Shown here piece after piece: positions 1-12,998 of a stretch of DNA of 64,000 bases. A program made the translations under genes and the position numbers. This stretch comes from Siphlonurus alternatus (Eukaryota; Arthropoda; Insecta; Ephemeroptera; Siphlonuridae): the NCBI GenBank assembly GCA_949825025.1, contig OX463778.1, positions 52,392,364 through 52,456,363 of the forward strand, given 5' to 3'. Positions within the stretch are counted from its first letter, which is position 1, and each line of letters begins with the position of its first letter. The notes under the pieces were generated by a model. The model saw only the letters and a list, made by a program, of their open reading frames with translations, was not told the DNA's origin and ran no database searches.

Positions 1-1074
1 TGCAAGTGAGAAATTTTCCAAGGCGTCGAGTGTACAATAAAAGTAAAAACTATATTTACAAATTAACAACGTGCTATAGAATAGATCCGAAATTAAAATA
101 ATAATTTTAATAGTTCGTATATGCAAAACTGAGACATAATTATTACCTTTGTTCAACACAAGTGAAAACTATTAACAGGATGACAAAGACTAATTGATAT
201 ACAAAAAGTGATAAATCATCCCGGTAGAAAGCAACTTATAGACGTACACTTTTCTAGCATCTTCCGATCTCTGTAGTCCTACATAACAGACAGCAGCGAA
301 TTATATTGCCATCAACACACGCATTCATACTGTATGTACCAGTATTTTTATTACTGCATGTCAGGTCCTCGACCTGATATCTATCTTCAGGGTATGAGTA
401 AAATAAATACTTACAAGGAAGTTTTCTCTTATCCAAAAGTCAGATAACGAAAAATGTTTTAAATTTTAAAACGATTCTTAGTGGGGGTTTAACATAGCTT
501 AAGTGCTTATGTTATCATATTTTGATAACAGCTTACTTCTAAAATTTATTTACTTATAATTATACAGAAAGGTATAAAAAATAAACTTTTTTTTTTATTT
601 CAATCTTTAAAAATTTTCAAGCTTCATCTTTTATAATAAAATAGAAACTCTTATTTTGCTTACGATTTATAGAAAAATTATGTTGGCGACTTGAAATAAC
701 AATTTAACCCTTTATATTATTATGCTAATCAAGCATGAAAAATTTCAACGTCATAATAATTCTGTTTGTATTTTTAATGTATACATGAAACATTACGGTA
801 AATATTAAATAATCCATAGCAAAAATATTGACGTCATAAAGACAAGTAAGGACATCTGGTAGATTTTACCCGAGTGATTCTAAAAGTTGCAATGTTTTGA
901 TATAAGAGCTTTGCTACTGGCTAAAGTACACGTGTAGTTGAGTTATATTGATTGATTCTAACGAGGAGTTTTTCAATATCATCTCTTGAGGTCATATTTT
1001 TTGTAAACAGAAATTTTGAAAATTTTAGAAAAAGGGATGTTCTAGAAATTTCAAAAATATTACAATATTTTATA
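1..1074. other. AT-rich, no gene supported
   Basis: A 60-codon minus ORF at 254-436 (YSYPEDRYQVEDLTCSNKN region) is GC-richer, with a possible acceptor TATCAG at its centre, but no homology was recognised. Confidence 0.5.
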
Positions 1075-1217
1075 AAGGAGCATTCACAAAGCCCTAAGGC
1101 CACATTTAGGGCTCGATAATTTAAAGCCCGATTTTAGCCATGCTTTTTAGATCCAAAATTTCTGGTCTTAATTTATCGAGCCCTAAATGTGGCCTTAAGA
1201 CTTTGTGAATGCCCCTT
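1075..1217. mobile_element. Foldback MITE, GGGGCATTCACAAA ends
   Basis: Arms of about 50 bases are inverted copies (GGCATTCACAAAG...GGCCACATTTAGGGCTCGAT) around a short AT-rich loop. The terminal motif GGGGCATTCACAAA is shared with the larger element at 30061-30611, so both belong to one group. Confidence 0.75.
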
Positions 1218-2440
1218 ATTATGTTCCCATAACATTTGAATTCTGTGGATACATTAAGATCTAACTGCGTAACTCCAGTCCAGAAGGAAGTTAGAGCGTA
1301 TAATCAGTTTGCACAATAAAACCGAGGACGATAATAATATTGTGGTTTTTCAGTTTTATGCTAATGATGATAATTAACGCAGTGGTGTGACGTCACTTCC
1401 TCTTACCCGTATGTGTAGCAAAACGAAGAAGCTATATGAAAATTCACCTCGATCATAGTATTTTCTATTTTCACAATAACGCTTGTTTTTCACATTTAAT
1501 TTCCATTCATATTCATCTTTATTGCTTTTTGATTGTACTGTACATTACAATATATAAGCACGTCAATATCAGTGTGATTAGCAACCTCATTGTCATGTTC
1601 TCTCAAAATTATGTACGTTCATCTCTTATAATATACTGCCTCAAAATTCACGAATATAATACTCACAGAGTTCCACTTACTAAGTAGAACTCTGTGATAA
1701 TATACTATATATATATTTTTTTTTATTTAGTAGTGATAATTTTAAATACGCTTTATTTTTATGTGGACTCAGGTAATGTTGTTAGCCACGGCGATCTGAC
1801 AAGCTATGAGTCATGACAGACATTGCATGCACCTGCAGGCCGTTTATATCTAGAGATCACGCCATCCTCCAAATTTTCATTACTGAACCACCGAACGTAA
1901 AAATTTATCAACAAGAAGATATTTTCATGAAAATCGGAGAAATCTATTGATTTAGAATTTTTATAACAGCTAGGTAATATGAAAAAGAAAGTATCAAAAC
2001 TGGTATCGAAATTACATTGAAAAAAGAAAAAAAACAAACAATCGAAAAGTGCGTCACTTTCGTAACTGCCCGCATAACAATGTTGTCATCATTATATATC
2101 AGTGGCCGCACCTGTACATTGCCAAATCAGAATCCCCTTGCAACTGTTGGTGCTCTCCAGAGCGTTGTTTACAAGAGGCTGCACCCTTCCCCGTGAAGCG
2201 TATCGGACAAGCCACTACCGGCCACTCTATCGGAAAATTACATCCATGAGCACCTCCTTTGTACCTCTGCCGCGCCAATTACAAGAAAGTTTGAAATGAA
2301 CTTCTTTCGCATATAAAAAAGTGACGTTCCTTCCGCGGAGAGTTTCAAAAGCAGATAATTACAAAAGCAGATAATTACACTTCCCGATATCTTCCATCAC
2401 AATTGATCGATTGTCAACCGTCCTGTCAATGATTCAGTTG
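1218..2440. other. No gene seen
   Basis: AT-rich to 2040, then 2050-2290 is moderately GC-rich with two overlapping plus ORFs of about 65 codons. No splice or promoter evidence decides between them. Confidence 0.5.
1664..1696. repeat. 33-base hairpin
   Basis: CACAGAGTTC and GAACTCTGTG pair around a short ACTTA-type stem and loop. It is a near-perfect small inverted repeat with no further context. Confidence 0.6.
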
Positions 2441-2448
2441 CTCTCAAT

Positions 2449-2625
2449 CAGGGGCGGATCCAGCGCGTGGCTTTGGAGAAGGGGTGCTCTATCCCGCAAT
2501 GTTAAATTTGGGGTGGGAGGGTGGGGCAACGGGTGGGGGGTGGTAACACCTTCAATGCATTTTGAGACTTTTTGGGACGGGCGATCGCCCCCATCGCCCC
2601 CCCCCCCCCTTTGAATCCGCGCCTG
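2449..2625. mobile_element. hAT-type MITE with 8-bp target duplication
   Basis: The ends are CAGGGGCGGATCC and, inverted, CAGGCGCGGATTC. They are flanked by perfect 8-bp direct repeats CTCTCAAT at 2441-2448 and 2626-2633. An 8-bp duplication and CAG-starting termini are diagnostic of hAT transposons. At 177 bp it has no coding capacity and is non-autonomous. The perfect duplication suggests a fairly recent insertion. Confidence 0.88.
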
Positions 2626-2865
2626 CTCTCAATTGTAAATATGATCACGAAATTTTAGTTTTATAACATTTTTAATTAATAAACCACATTTTAAAGTTAA
2701 AGGAAGAACTAGCGGACGTATACGATTTTAACATATATAGAGGACCGCAACATTATATATTCACGATTTCAGCAATTATTATTATTTTAATTATTATTTT
2801 AATGGAATAAAATTTCATACATATTTTTGTAATATCTTGTAATATTTTGCAGAGCTAGTGTCATA

Positions 2866-2866
2866 C

Positions 2867-2960
<94 letters not shown>
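2866..2960. repeat. (TA)n microsatellite
   Basis: This is an almost uninterrupted TA dinucleotide tract with one TTTA break near 2881. Confidence 0.95.
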
Positions 2961-2961
<1 letters not shown>

Positions 2962-3272
2962 CATTCATTGCGCGTATATGAGCGCGCGTTTGGAGCTTAA
3001 AAGGTATAATGATTGTTAGAAGCCTTGCAAATAATGGTAAATGATATATAAAAAATAATAAATATAGTCTAATTTATATCTATAATATGAACAAAATAGT
3101 GAGTTCAATTTAAAGTTTAATTTATATAATATACTCAATGTAAAAACTGATCGATATAATTATATCATTTCTTGAGTTAACTCAACTCTTTAATTATACG
3201 TAACATTTTTAATATCACTGGTAACTAAAAACATTTTTTTCATGAAAATGCACACAGACAATTGCTACTTAC

Positions 3273-3440
3273 AGGTGCACAGAAAGAAGTCACTGACACA
3301 TTGGTTGAACAACACGGCAGCCAAAGCGAGCAACAAATTATAGGACGCTCCAGCACTACACACGGAGGCAGATTCACAACTGGCGCGTCTCTCCTGTCGC
3401 GCGAGATCGCTGCGCCTGCACGCCGGTGGCGCCGCCCTAC
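3273..3440 (-). other. Candidate non-coding first exon and promoter island
   Basis: This is a sharp GC-rich island in AT-rich DNA. Read on the minus strand it holds a TGACGTAA-type site (around 3466-3474), TGAGTCA-like sequence, CG-rich DNA and, at its downstream edge, CACCT followed by a GTAAGTAG donor (GT at 3272-3271). This is the layout of a TATA-less promoter with a 5' UTR exon for a gene extending below 3272. No coding exon of that gene was recognised in 1-3272. The plus-strand ORF across it is taken as a by-product of GC-richness. Confidence 0.4.
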
Positions 3441-5165
3441 CCGCGCGTCAGTGACTCAAAAAAATTACGTCACTCTCTGACTCATTTCACCTTTTTGTTT
3501 ACCGATTTTTCTTAAATTTTAAATACCAGAAAATGTTTTTCATAGCAAAAAATAGAAAATAATTATTACACTGAATAAAATTATTGTTTAGCTATAATAT
3601 GAATTTATGTTGCTTTTTTTTTCTTTTTTTTTTGCTATTAATTGTATTAAATTTATAAAAATTACAATAATTAACGTACCCTTTTAGATAATTACTTATA
3701 TACATAGGAAGACAATTATTTCAATTTCTAATATTTTTGTCTTTAATGAAAGCTTCTTATTTCAATCGTTTTTCTCGAAAAAAAGGTTACTTTTTGTTTT
3801 GAATTTGATGATGAGTGGAAAACTATACGCGTATTTTTTTTTGTTTTTTTAACACTGCATTAATTAATAATAAAAAAATACAATATATTAGTTTTATTTT
3901 AAAGTCCAGGTACTTTGTCGACCTCACAAAGGGTATAGTAAATGAACAAATTAATCAGAGATAAGATAAAAATTACGACAAAAAGAAAAGAGAAAATGAG
4001 GGTACACTTTTGACTAATTGAAGACGATATATTATATAAACCACAAGAAAGCATCGAGATCCAAGACAAATGTGTTTAATTATTTTGAAACTTAACTTCG
4101 ATGTTTTTTATTGTATAAGCATAACATGTTAACATTATTTATTCTGAATGAGATTAAACACTGTTATATTTTACAAAGATTTTCTTTTTTTAATGCGTTA
4201 ATATGCATCACAAATTAGTAAAAAATGTAGACATAATATTAAAATAATTGTAGGTCAAATCAATCAACAAAAACAAAAGGTACTATCATAAAGAATATAT
4301 TGGTATGTTGCTCTATGGTATTACAAATATTTAAATACTAAAAAAGTGAAACCCGAATTATTTGTTTATATACGAACAAACACAATCACGAATTACGTAA
4401 ATTACGCGCATGTTCGATGAAAACAAAACAACGTGCAGCTTGACTTTAGGAAAAGAAAACATTTTGAGATATTTCTAAAATGTTATGAAAGAGACAACAA
4501 CCTCTGTTCTTTTCAGTGACACGACGTTGTGTATTGTTGCAACTAAAACGATAACCAAATTTAGGAAAATTTTTAACATGCAATATATACACGTTGAATT
4601 TGTTGCAATTATAAGTTCTTACTTTTCGAAAGAAAGAAGGAAGGTTCTACTCTCTTCCGCGGGCGTTATAAATACATAGTGATGCTGCGGGAGACGACGC
4701 CCATGTTAATTAAGGCTAATTGTTAACGCGTGAATTTGTCACTGCAAGGGGGAAAGTTACGAAATTCCAGCCCGGGGGTCCACTCCGAGACTGGAAAGTG
4801 GAAGAACACAAAATCTGGAACGAGGTGTTTTTAATAATGTTTTCATGCTTAATGAACTTAAAAGGAGAAAATTAGTAAAAATGCATCGAGTTGGAAACAA
4901 AAGTATTAATTAATAACTAAATTAATTAATTTTTTATATTTTTAAATAAAAAGTTTTAATTATAATAAACGTTTTATAAAAATATAAATTTAAGTTAAAA
5001 TTAATTAAAATCATTTTATTAATTATAGTTTTATTAAATGTCATGCATTTTTTTTAATTTAAAACTCTGAAAAAATTATAATATTTTACGTTAAAATATA
5101 ATAAATTAATTAATGCTTCTTCAATATATGAAGTTTAACTGCACGTGTGGTGTAAAAAAAAATGT

Positions 5166-5168
<3 letters not shown>
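3441..5168. other. AT-rich intergenic or intronic DNA
   Basis: Only short T/A runs and a less AT-rich patch at 4650-4830 (CCCGGGGGTCCACTCCGAGA). No exon is evident. Confidence 0.5.

Positions 5169-5249
<81 letters not shown>
5169..5249. repeat. (GA)n microsatellite
   Basis: This is an uninterrupted GA tract of about 40 units. Such tracts can bind GAGA-type factors in arthropods, but no promoter is visible next to it. Confidence 0.95.
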
Positions 5250-5755
5250 ATGTTTAGTAATTTTGTAATTATTTCAATTTAAAGTTTTACTTCAGATTTC
5301 ACTCAGGCCTATCTTTATATATATGTATATTATTTCCACTTAAAAAATTTACGCGTTAAAAGTAATTATCATTTCACACTAAATTTCCCAAGAAGTATTT
5401 TTTTTAACTGATCGTTTTTCTGCAACGTTTATTTCTGTTTGTAAATCTACTCTCTCTTCGACCACGAAAATTGTTTACCTTTCTCATCAAGTGTGCACCA
5501 TTGTTGTGATTTAGAGTTAAAACTTGGCGTATAACATAACAACAATCACGAGGGAACTGATTAATGAATTGTGTTTACAAAACAAACAGAAGTTCAAATA
5601 ATTAACCTATATCAACTACAATCAATATTAGGCACGTTCCTAGCTTTCTCACTAACCACGTTTTTTTTTTATTATTAGTTTTTTCATAACAACAAACATT
5701 ATACATGCATGTAACAGGAGTTTTAAAAACTCTTGATCAAATTCATCAATATTTT

Positions 5756-6155
5756 AAATTTTTTAATCAAACCCTATTGGGTACTTCTATTTACTAATTA
5801 CATACTACTTTGAAACCCCGAACCTTCCGAAACCCTAACTTGAGCGTTTCGCGGGCTCTTCTGGAACGAGGGCGGCCACGGCCTTGTAAATCCATCCCGG
5901 CATTTGCCTGCGGCTGAGGGAAACGTGGAAACCTCAGCCAGGATGGACGCTACAGCTTTTGTCAATGAACCGGAAGTGCAATGGTCCAAAGCCAGGGGAA
6001 CCACATAGTGGAAAAGCGCAACGTTTTACCCCTGGGTGGGAAACGTGGTTTTTGTTGAAAATGGTCACCCATCCAACTACTAACCACGCGCGGCGTTGCT
6101 TGACTTCGGTGATCTGACGAGACCCGGTCAAGCGCACTGCGCCACACCTCCCACC
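5756..6155 (-). mobile_element. 5S-rRNA-derived SINE, copy 1
   Basis: On the minus strand the head (6146-6064) reads GGTCTCGTCAGATCACCGAA then TTAGTAGTTGGATGGGTGAC. This follows the internal promoter region of 5S rRNA (TCGTCTGATCTCGGAAG, TTAGTACTTGGATGGGAGAC). A central domain (5891-5945) and an unrelated tail follow, ending in an A-rich run near 5758. A head derived from 5S rRNA, with its pol III promoter, defines the SINE3 class. There is no real 5S gene here: the first third and the 3' stem of 5S rRNA are absent. Confidence 0.85.
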
Positions 6156-6472
6156 AAATTTATCAATATTATATTATGACAAGATGACAGAATATAATTT
6201 GCATAATTACTTAGTATAAATAGAACACAAATATTACAATAATTAGAAGTTATATATATCATAAATATGCTGTATATATAATAGCTAATATAAAAAAACG
6301 AACATATAATGACTCGGAATAGCTGTAATTAGATTGAGTAATTAAAAACATAATCATTGTAAACGTACTTAAATTAATTCAGAAGGGTTGACAATAATAT
6401 ATTATATAATCGTCCCTCGTCTGGAATATTGAGCTATCTGCCTACCAAGCATGATGTCGTTGCAACAATGAG

Positions 6473-7150
<678 letters not shown>

Positions 7151-7297
7151 TATCTGCTACTCATCAGGTGAGCGCAATTACGAGCTGTAAATCAATATAA
7201 AATAAAGCTCATTTTTGCTCTAACCTGAAATAGCAGATAGCTCATTATTACAACAAAATCATGGTAGGCAGATAGCTCATTATTCCGGACGAGGGAC

Positions 7298-8165
7298 AGT
7301 AAATATACTGTATAATTATATATATTAATAAGATTATACCAGGAAAAAACATAAAACGACACACACAATCCGCGGTTATCGAAGAACCTGTGGTTCTTAA
7401 TTTGACGCCCATTATAATCTGTAAACAGGAAACTTTGTTACACTCTCCATTACATTGTAACAATGTCCAGAAGACGGTGGGTGATTGTTGTGAGGAGAGA
7501 GTGGATGACCCACTGGCCCACATGTCCCGGCGGGTCAATATTTCCGAGCACCAAGTGACGTCACAGTTACATTCCAGATGGCCTACTCTCTGCACGTATT
7601 GTTGTGATTAGAGAATCTTTGTTATAAGCAGCGTGAGTGAATGTTAAAAAATCAGATTGGTAGCATCCAATTTATCAATAAGATAATATATAGAGAAAGG
7701 AGGATATAGTATTAATTATTATTTTAAAAATATTTTAGATACGCAATCAAACAATTAAAAATATATGATATGTTGTGTATGTGTGTCTAGAATTTGTGTT
7801 TATAATAAATAGAAATTTGATTAACGAGAGTAAATGAAATTTTTTAGGTAAAATTTTACTAATTTCTTAATTCAAATTTTCAAAACAAGACAGCATTTAA
7901 AATTTTATCTATTTATTATACTTTCAAAAATGTGTTTTATTAGTTTTTCTAATGTTTTTGAAAGCTAAATATATTAAATCAATATTGTATGCTCTGTTCA
8001 GAATTATACCCTGGCGTTATATAGACAAGTTTTTTTTTTAATAAATATATCCTAATTAGGTGAATTTACATATAATGGATGCGCCCACTTATATGTAATA
8101 TAATATATACATGACAAAACTCTCCCCCAATGATAATGATCCCTATGGAAAATATACCAGTGCCA
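7298..8165. other. No gene supported
   Basis: 7360-7610 is GC-richer, adjoins the MITE right end and is open on both strands (73 and 115 codons, partly MITE). The remainder is AT-rich. Confidence 0.45.
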
Positions 8166-8545
8166 TTATTAGTAATAGACAATAATGGTTGCATTTTTTT
8201 ATTTCATAATTAGAAAATATACATAAAATTATGCTTTTCTGAATTTTTTTCTGATTTTTTGGAGTGCGGGAACTAATTTTTAAAAAATATTTAAAATATC
8301 TGAATTAGGGTGGTACATCTGATGGGACAACCGTGACGTCATCAATAGCCAATCACAGCACGACAAATGACGTCACGGTTGTCCCATCAGATGTACCACC
8401 CTAATTCAGAGATTTTAAATATTTTTTTAAAATTAGTTCTCGCGCACTCCAAAAAATCTGGAAAAATTCAGAAAAGCATAATTTTAGGTATATTTTCTAA
8501 TTATGAAATAAAAAAAATGCAACCATTATTGTCTATTATTATTGC
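8166..8545. mobile_element. Large palindromic MITE with CRE-containing arms
   Basis: Two arms of about 170 bases are inverted copies: AATAGACAATAATGGTTGCA outside, GGTGGTACATCTGATGGGAC and ACAACCGTGACGTCA near the centre. Only about 30 bases of loop separate the arms. The subterminal TCTGATTTTTTGGAGTGCGG block relates it to the TTGCAGAAATGGATAGAGGG family. No ORF of its own. Confidence 0.82.
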
Positions 8546-9274
8546 ACATTCCACACTTAGCTCTGCTGCAGGGGCATCTTATTATATAACATATAACATA
8601 CCTATTTAATAATTCATAAATGGTATATTAACCTTTCGTGCCAAAATTGCAAGTACCTCTTCTAGTTTTGGAACTGCAGCGCCGGCCTTTAAATCAGGAA
8701 AATTATCACCCTCTGATCGAGGAATTTAACAGTTAGAATATATTAATATAATTTCAATTGTGGTTCCAATACAGACGAGACGTTCCTATTATTGGTGTGA
8801 ACGATCCCCGATCTCTCTGCAGTGTTAACCTTCATTTGCCCTCTGATGATCAGACTTTTTGACATTCAAAAACAATTACTTAAAATTAAATTGACTATAC
8901 ATGCTTTCATGACATTGATATTCAACTAAATTTGTTTATTAAATTTAAGTCTCGTCAATGAAAGGTCACTCCCAAGATATCTCACATATTTTGCCACTTA
9001 CAAAAACAACGAGGTTTGGTGCGTGTTGTGGGTTAACAGGCGCCAGCGGAGATGATGTTTTGAAGTGGCGGCACGCGAGCTAACGGCATACAAGATAGAG
9101 AGTGAGGCGCTTGAAAAGACGCCAGGCGCCTAAACACTCATCCGCTCTCTGCATCTCTCTACTATAGCGTGCGGAGCGGCAACTTTGCTGGTCAAATTTT
9201 GTCTGCGCGTAAAAACACAAAATTTTAATAAAATTGTTGGCTTGACTCTGTTTGTGAAAATAATCAAATTTAAT
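8546..9274. other. No gene supported
   Basis: Moderate-GC patches at 8640-8860 and 9010-9190 (GGCGCCAGCGGAGATG, GACGCCAGGCGCC) might be regulatory or first-exon DNA; no donor is evident. Confidence 0.4.
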
Positions 9275-9577
9275 TTTCATTATTATTATTAATAAATAAA
9301 TTCTTTTTGCCTCAGGGTTTTGTAGGTCCCTTCCAAACTGTGGCGACCATTAGCCTATTATAACAATCCAGCATTCACCTGGTTGAGACTGAGGGAAATA
9401 TGGAAACCTCAGTCAGGATGGTCGGCAAATGATGGATAATGCCATCAATCACCTCCCGGATGCAAGAGTGAATAATATTTAGCAACCATGAGCTGTGAAA
9501 AGTTTGGCAGTGCCTGGGATCGAACTCACGACCATCTGATTACGAATCAGATGTGCATGCCACTGTGCCAAGTGCCC
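9275..9577 (-). mobile_element. tRNA-headed SINE
   Basis: On the minus strand the head begins near 9577 with TTGGCACAGTGGCATGCACA (A-box-like). A CTGATTCGTAATCAG anticodon-arm-like hairpin (loop anticodon CGT, Thr-type) and a B box GAGTTCGATCCC follow. The acceptor and T stems do not pair, so it is not a tRNA gene. Downstream, 9365-9422 carries the same central domain as the two 5S-headed SINEs. The tail runs into AATAAT-type repeats near 9275-9300. Confidence 0.8.
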
Positions 9578-10376
9578 ATATACATTATCTAAACAATATA
9601 TCCCAATAATTTTTTTTTCTTCTCAAATTTCTATATTGGCATATAAAAAAATTATAATAAGATAAGCACAATTTTAAGTTTAATATTTTTTTATATTAAA
9701 TAAAATTTCAAGAAGTGATTAAATTTTAATTTAAAAATTTCTTTTAAGAAAATATTAAATGTTGAACAAAAAATTTATAATTTAATATACCAGACAGCTT
9801 TATTTTGTATCTTAAAATTCTCTAATGATAATTTTCTCCTTTTCTTTTCCTATAACAAGCAAATGAAGATGATTTTATAATCCTTTAAAGGAAAATATAT
9901 TTAAGAATTTATCAGAGCATAAAATTTTCTTGTTTTAGTCATTAAAGAGGCTTAATGGTGATACAGTGAATAAACAACATTAACCTATACTTTATAATCT
10001 TTACAAATAAATCTAAATTGAAAAATATATTAAGACATATAATAAAAAAGACAGGTAATTTAAACATTGTTATTATCAGATTTAATTTGTAGAACACGTG
10101 TCAAAACATTGATTGGGAGAGCTGCTGGATTGAGCGGTCAGCTCTCACGGCGCCACATCTGGGAGGGGAGGGGGTGACCACCAATTGACCCTGGTGACGT
10201 CACTAGCAGAACGGGACATTGTACGTCTAGAGTGCACCCACTATATGAAGGCTTAAATATCTCAAGTTATTATGAGATTACTATATACATAATATAAGCT
10301 TAATTCTTAAGATAAGAACAAGATATTGACATTCAAGCAAAACAAAATAGTCATAGTTATATCAGATGCTATATAA
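9578..10376. other. AT-rich, no gene
   Basis: A GC-rich patch at 10090-10240 contains GGTGACGTCAC (10193-10203) and GGGAGGGGAGGGGG; possibly regulatory. Confidence 0.45.
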
Positions 10377-10767
10377 CTATTCTATATTCTATTCTATTCT
10401 ATTCTATTCTATTCTATTCTATTCTATTCTATTCTATTCTATTCTATTCTATTCTATTCTATTCTATTCTATTCTATTCTATTCTATTCTATTCTATTCT
10501 ATTCTATTCTATTCTATTCTATTCTATTCTATTCTATTCTATTCTATTCTATTCTATTCTATTCTATTCTATTCTAATCTATTCTATTCTATTCTATTCT
10601 ATTCTATTCTATTCTATTCTATTCTATTCTATTCTATTCTATTCTATTCTATTCTATTCTATTCTATTCTATTCTATTCTATTCTATTCTATTCTATTCT
10701 ATTCTATTCTATTCTATTCTATTCTATTCTATTCTATTCTATTCTATTCTATTCTATTCTATTCTAT
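10377..10767. repeat. (ATTCT)n pentanucleotide array
   Basis: About 78 units, 390 bases, with a single substitution seen (A for T at 10576). Translation gives a repeated ILFYS peptide, not a gene. Confidence 0.97.
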
Positions 10768-11224
10768 ACGATGTAACTCTCTGACTGCGTGTATATTATT
10801 GTAATAATCAGAAATATCATGATGCACTCATTGATAATTTAATGCTATGTAAATTTGATCCTATTAAATTAAATCAGTCTCATTATTAGTCGCAATATAC
10901 ATATACAGTAATCAACAAACGAAAGTTCTGTGCTTCCATTAGTAATGTGACAATTGCAGCCAAGTGTGGTACCCCCCTCCCTCAATTTGGGATCAACATA
11001 TGAAAAGTAAAGGCATATTCCAGTCAATGTTTTGTAATTTTTATTTTATTATACTTTTGGGCAAAAATTTAACCAAAAATCATAAATTTTAACAACCGAA
11101 AAAATTTCATGTAAATAAATTACCCCTTTTAACTTTAAACTGAAGTCAAATAACAACATTTTGGTGCGGGATTTTTATTAAACCTTTTAAAACGTCTGCA
11201 GTGTTTAAATTATCCATATTTAGG

Positions 11225-11643
11225 TTAAGGGCATTGGGTGTAGCACTGGTAGTTGGCAACACTGACGTATCTTCACCATGTTAATTTTTGATCATTGCTC
11301 CTCGGAGTAATTTTTATGCTAGAGCTAAGCTGATTGCTGTAGTATCAAGATAATTAGTAGCCCAAGTGCACAATTTGGCTAAATAAAGCCTGATTTAAAG
11401 AAAAGTATTTTTTTTTATATTTTAGAAAAATGCATGTAAATTTAAAAAATTACTAAAAAATACTTTTCTTTAAATCAGGCTTTATTTAGCCAAATTGTGC
11501 ACTTGGGCTACTAATTATCTTGATACTACAGCAATCAGCTTAGCTCTAGCATAAAAACTACTCCGAGGAGCAATGATCAAAAATTAACATGGTGAAGATA
11601 CGTCAGTGTTGCCAACTACCGGTGCTACACCCAATGCCCTTAA
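11225..11643. mobile_element. TTAA-target palindromic MITE, GGGCATTGGGTGTAGCAC ends
   Basis: TTAA at 11225-11228 and 11640-11643 flanks arms of about 180 bases in inverted orientation, starting GGGCATTGGGTGTAGCACTG. They continue through CTCGGAGTAATTTTTATGCT and CCTGATTTAAAGAAAAGTAT. The loop is about 50 bases, AT-rich and contains ATGCATG. Confidence 0.87.
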
Positions 11644-12998
11644 GAAATAAATTTAGCACGAAAGGGGTTGCGATTCACGGCCAATCTTCTTACAGTTATT
11701 TAACTGAAATCCTGATGAATTGCAAATTCTATGCTACTTAGAGGCTTGAAATCGAGCCACAAAATTTTGAAGGCTGCAAGAAGCGAACAATGAGATGTTT
11801 TTTTTTTTTTTTTTTTGTGTAAGTCTGCCAGAAACGCTGACGTAAACAGAATAACAACAAAAAACAAAGACATAACGATATATCTTAATATTCCACGATT
11901 TGTTCATTTGAAGACCTACATCGATAGATTATGTATTATTATTTTTAATATATTAGTTCCACACAATGTAATGAAAAATAAAATTCCAATGTATATTATT
12001 TAACAAATTTATTATTTATATATTTTTAATATAAAATTAGGTCACAAATTATTGTTATATTACCACCAATTGACCCACAAAACAACTTTTACTTGTTCGT
12101 TATGATGCACTTTACATCGAGTTTTATTACTGATGATATAAAATGTAACAAGCTGCCTCACACCAATTCTAATTATTTCTGTGCTCGCAGCATTTCGTGA
12201 GCAACTCATGTAGGAGGGCTTTAAAAAACATCACAAAGAAGGCTGTAAAAGAGAAAATAAACTTTTAATAATAATTGTCGCATCTACATTGTCAGTTAAA
12301 AACGAAGCCGACAAAAAAATGATCATTAAAGTTCTTTTATTAAAGATTAAATGCAGTGTAATATAACTGGAGTTTGAATTTCCATAGGTTAACAGAACAT
12401 TATCAATAAAAAGATGAAGATTATACTAAGGACTATAACGTAAAGAAATAAAAATAGTAAGTGTTTTTTTTTTTTTATATATGGAGCTTGAAAGTTAATG
12501 TAGGCGCCTTAAGTCTAGAATTAAATTATTTTGGGATTACTGAACTGGGTGCTCCTCTTACATCTTTCAGAAATCTAAAAAAACATGAGATCTGATATAT
12601 TTCAGGAAGGGGGTAGTTTTCATTCACTTTACTTTAAATTACTTGGACTGTACATTAAAATTTAAAGGAACATGCACCATCATCCATCATGCATCAATTG
12701 TATAAAAATTTAATGAAAGAAACTCCTATCTTCATACTCTCTTCAAATGTGTTCTTGCATTTGTTTTCTCCTTCCTCTATAATATGTTGCAGTGTTATAT
12801 ATACATTAATATATACATAAATATAATGTATTATATGTTACCAAGATTTTATTTACATAATAATTTTTGTACGTGGTGTATTTTAACTAAGAATTTGTAT
12901 GAACTATTGTATTCTTTATAATCGGATTACCTAGCCTGTAGTCTGTTTTCAGAATAAATATAATAAATAAAAACAATATTATTGGTTGGTAATATTCC
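11644..12998. other. AT-rich, no gene
   Basis: Contains a T run near 11798-11816 and nothing else recognisable. Confidence 0.5.

Noticed and set aside
6064..6147. 5S rRNA gene
   Set aside because: Only the internal-promoter region is similar; the 5' third and the closing stem are absent and a SINE body follows.
7248..7595. 115-codon minus ORF
   Set aside because: Part MITE arm, part GC-rich flank; the frame is not shared by other MITE copies.
9511..9577. tRNA-Thr(CGT) gene
   Set aside because: The anticodon arm and boxes are present, but the acceptor and T stems do not pair and the sequence continues into a SINE body.
10366..10776. 136-codon ORF of repeated ILFYS units
   Set aside because: Pure product of the ATTCT array.
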